A program made the position numbers and the translations under genes. A stretch of DNA of 29,897 nt from contig JBNGIS010039001.1 in assembly GCA_049999725.1 (NCBI GenBank), forward strand, positions 1 to 29,897, in the 5' to 3' direction. This DNA comes from Haplomitrium mnioides. Lineage: Eukaryota; Marchantiophyta; Haplomitriopsida; Calobryales. Positions 27,546 to 29,897 of the stretch are shown piece after piece. Every line of letters starts with the position of its first letter. Position 1 is the stretch's first letter. The notes beneath the pieces were generated by a model. The model did not search any database. It saw only the letters and a program-made list of their open reading frames with translations, and was not told the DNA's origin.

Positions 27546-28173
27546 CTGCACTCACAGGTCCACAAGTGCCAGACCTTGATGTACTTCTTATACCACGGCC
27601 CACCTATACACTCAGCTTTTTTAGGTTACGAAGCCTTTCGCCGTCGACGGTGCCAATGCACATGAATCCCGAACCTCCTACATACGCATCCCGAACCTAG
27701 ACATTTGTTTTCTGGGCAGCCCAATCGCCAAACTAAGAGTTGCTTCTTTTTCATTCTTTGGTTGGTTTCGTAGGCTTCGTGATTACTTCAATTCTTCAAT
27801 GTTCAAATCCATGGAAGATTGTCAAACTGAATGCTACATAGTTTGACGGGCTGACAAAATAGTTTAGAAACCGAGTCATTGCGAATTTAATCGTGCTCAC
27901 GAACAGAGATGAAAGCATGTGATTGGTGCAGGGGCCTTCCTAACACCATGAAGTCAAAGCGCTGGCCCTAAACGTTTGTGCAGAAACAAGAGGAGTCGAG
28001 CTGTTGGAACTAGCTTCGTGTTTGTACAATGTACTGAATTTCACTCCTTATAGCATGTGATGTTGCTGGAAGTTTCTCTATGATCGTTGGTTGACTACGA
28101 GTGTGCGCAAACAATTAAATAAGAGTCAGAACACGCACAAGCAATCCAACAAGATAACAAATCCAGACACAAA
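27546..28173. other. Region upstream of the HBS1-like exons
   Basis: No clear gene. Next to exon 1 the minus strand has another open frame reading FMCIGTVDGERLRNLKKLSV and [16 protein letters not shown], not in the exon frame. It may be chance or part of an upstream exon. No TATA box or start site could be fixed. It would hold the promoter if translation starts at 27542, or an intron if an N-terminal exon exists. Confidence 0.35.
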
Positions 28174-28419
28174 TCACCTTGTCCAATATGTGTATTGATC
28201 TACTGCGATGAGTTTTCTTACGACTTCAAATTCTGAAGGTGTCCTCATCATCAACAGTAAACTACTGTAGAATTGTGAATCTCCCTGCAACGTAGCTGTC
28301 TTGCCCGCTAAATTCCTGTTTTCCTTTCCGACAGGATGAATATCAAGTATGATGATCTTTTCCCTGCCATGTAATGCAATGCAACTGGAAAGTATTTGTA
28401 GGCAGCCTTTGTGCAACTA
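28174..28419 (-). other. Possible upstream exon, unknown protein
   Basis: The minus strand is open for about 80 codons between an acceptor-like TCCTAG/TTGCAC near 28419 and a donor-like ACAAG/GTGATT near 28177. It reads GREKIIILDIHPVGKENRN and RTPSEFEVVRKLIAVDQY. The composition is protein-like, but I recognise no family. It lies upstream of the HBS1-like exons on the same strand, so it could be an N-terminal exon of that gene, an exon of another gene, or chance. Confidence 0.25.
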
Positions 28420-28774
28420 GGATCTTCTATCTAGGTTTTGATGACTACACTATACTACCCTACACAATACTAGAGCTCTTTGTTTGCCATCATGGCTGCT
28501 TTTTTAACACACTAGCAAGAGAGAGTGTCTAGTTAAGTATAGCCATGGGTTAGATTGTCGGTTCTAACTAGTGTTTGCTATAACTTAGTTAAAGTATAAA
28601 GAGGGGTTAGATTGTAGGTTCTAACTAGTGTCCGTCCATTGTATTAGAAGCTTTGTTTTTTGAAGTAATTGTGTAAAAAGTCTAAAATTGAAGATGGTCT
28701 ATGTGAGATGAAAGCCAACAAGAACATAATGACAATTATGATATGAAATGTTTGCAAGTTAGCCCCAGTTTAAG
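28420..28774. other. AT-rich intergenic stretch with a 57-bp duplication
   Basis: No coding frame. The block GGGTTAGATTGT(C/A)GGTTCTAA plus CTAGTGT (28 bp, one mismatch) occurs at 28547-28574 and 28604-28631. Including a weaker shared left part (TAGTTAAGTATA / TAGTTAAAGTATA), it forms a tandem duplication with a 57-bp period over about 28530-28643. Confidence 0.65.
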
Positions 28775-28938
28775 TATTTCAAAATCCAATATTAAGGTTG
28801 AATAACAAAGCAAAGTTCACATATGTAGTCAACTTATCCGTGTTGATGAAGCGATGTATTTTAAAATCCAATATTGAGGTTGAATAACAAAGCAAAGTTC
28901 ATATATGTGGTCAATTTATCTCTGTTGATGAAGTACAT
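28775..28938. repeat. Two tandem copies of an 82-bp unit
   Basis: AAAATCCAATATT(A/G)AGGTTG followed by AATAACAAAGCAAAGTTCA occurs at 28781 and 28863, 82 bp apart. The copies continue in parallel to TGTTGATGAAG. They differ at scattered sites, indicating an older duplication. Confidence 0.85.
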
Positions 28939-29360
28939 GAAGGAGATCAAGAATTCGGAGAGGGGAGAGAAGAATTCAAGAGGAAATTGAAGAGAAAAAT
29001 CGAGGAGAGGGAGTCTAGAGAGAAAATCGTGAGGAGGGGAGCAGCCGTAAGAAGAATCGAGGAGAGGGAGTCTAGAGAGGAAATTGCGAGGAGAGGAGCA
29101 GCCGCGAGTAGATTTTGAAGAGAGGATGGAAATGCGAGGAGAATTCAAGATTCAAGAGAGGAATCGTGAGGGAGGAAATACAAGTGAGGAGGAATCGACG
29201 AGGAGGGGAGAAGAATTTAGAAGGAATAGAAGAGGAGCATAATTCAAATGGAGTTTACAAGAGGAATCAATGAGAAGGGGAGAAGGATCACAAGAGAAAT
29301 CGAAAGGAGAGACGAGAAGGAGAATTTAGAGGAGAGAGGAGTGAATCGAGTCCAAGAGTG
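28939..29360. repeat. GA-rich tract with an internal 57-bp tandem duplication
   Basis: The plus strand is dominated by GAGGAG/GAAGA/AGAGAG runs. Within it AATCGAGGAGAGGGAGTCTA plus GAGAG(A/G)AAAT(C/T)G and GGAGCAGCCG occurs at 28998 and 29055. Minus-strand open frames here give low-complexity Ser/Leu/Pro peptides and are not taken as genes. Confidence 0.75.
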
Positions 29361-29374
29361 AATCCAACGTATGC

Positions 29375-29866
29375 ATGGGAACAAAGAGTGAACAATTTGC
29401 GCGCAAAGGATCAAAGAGAGAACCTAATGCCCATATTGGATCCAAGACTCAACTTTCTGCAGGCCTTCAATCTTTGTTGCCGATCAAGCGGTCAAAGTTG
29501 AATCTTTCTTTTGACTACTCCAACAGATCAACAGAAAGACGTTCAACTCCAAATTTCCAGACGGTTGTGGACCTTTCTTCGACTTCATCTGATGAAGACC
29601 TCAAAATTCAAGATCAAAATGTGTTTGTCCAAAACACAAAAAGCGTTGAATAAGTGGACGACTTTAATTTTGAGGTTGAATCGTTGTCTCCAATAACACC
29701 ACTCAAACAACGAGTGATTTCAATTCAAGTTAACCCTCACAATGAGATTAGGAAATCTGAAACAAACCAAATTCTTTTGGAGGAATCTTCATACGATAGT
29801 TTGGGAAATTATTCTAGCAAAGAGTCTCAATCAACAAATATTTCGTTGGAGTTATCGGTTTCATGA
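29375..29866 (+). pseudogene. Unknown serine-rich protein with one internal stop
   Basis: From ATG 29375 the frame runs 92 codons to TAA (29651-29653), then continues in the same frame for 70 more codons to TGA at 29864-29866. Both halves have similar, protein-like composition: basic and repetitive at first (KSEQFARKGSKREPNAH, HIGSKTQLSAGL), then acidic and Ser-rich (VVDLSSTSSDEDLKIQD, ILLEESSYDSLGNYSSKES). There is no signal peptide, membrane segment or domain I recognise. The single stop may be a recent mutation, a sequencing error or a sign that the match of the halves is chance. It could be a retrotransposon Gag or linker, but nothing proves it. Confidence 0.4.
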
Positions 29867-29897
29867 TAATTACCGAGATTCCGTTTCGGCATGGTGC

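Noticed and set aside
27422-27700. 92-codon plus-strand frame at the HBS1-like first exon
   Set aside because: It overlaps exon 1 and its upstream flank in antisense and has no recognisable features.
28861-29148. Minus-strand 95-codon repeat protein (SRLPLLD repeats)
   Set aside because: It is the translation of a GA-rich tract with a 57-bp duplication; the peptide is low complexity and has no family.

Overview
The window looks like nuclear DNA of a vascular plant, most likely a homosporous fern. This is an inference. It rests on a long tandem PLS-type pentatricopeptide (PPR) gene with fern-style repeats, decayed PPR fragments elsewhere in the window, a short GT-AG intron and a seven-exon gene, and a dense bed of decayed Ty1/copia, Ty3/gypsy and LINE elements. 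A run of exactly 100 N (20563-20662) marks an assembly gap.

Positions 1-16315 are almost entirely broken retrotransposons. A Ty3/gypsy chromovirus (+ strand, 5' end outside the window) ends in an LTR at 2448-2833. A second chromovirus 3' end (- strand) follows at 2907-3600. Next, on the - strand, come a Ty1/copia 3' half with a putative LTR (3779-5480), a PPR fragment (5902-6222), and a copia gag with leader, primer site and LTR (6226-7850). A long, heavily mutated copia element follows (7891-16315, - strand): 3' LTR, RNase H, RT, integrase, protease, zinc knuckle, gag, a very long leader, primer site and a remnant of the 5' LTR. Its RT carries a coding minisatellite with a 36-bp period. Its leader contains an apparent solo LTR of the first gypsy family, with a 5-bp target duplication.

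From 16316 to 18012 there is a second PPR fragment (- strand) and about 1.1 kb that I cannot assign. A LINE (18029-20960, + strand) is bounded by a perfect 16-bp target-site duplication. It has hairpins at its 5' end, a GC-rich repetitive 5' UTR, a frameshifted ORF1, the assembly gap where ORF2 would lie, and a poly(A) tail.

The two best cellular genes are convergent. The + strand gene (about 21041-24592) joins an N-terminal PDF-like motif, as in organellar single-stranded DNA-binding (OSB) proteins, to ten PPR units and an E-type tail. The PDF motif is split by a 90-bp phase-0 intron. No ATG lies in frame before the motif, and the LINE sits just upstream, so the 5' end is missing or lies beyond the LINE. 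The - strand gene (24978-27545) is an HBS1-like translational GTPase with seven exons whose junctions all fit; its N-terminal region is not recognised. The last 1.5 kb holds tandem duplications, a GA-rich tract and an unrecognised serine-rich reading frame with one internal stop.
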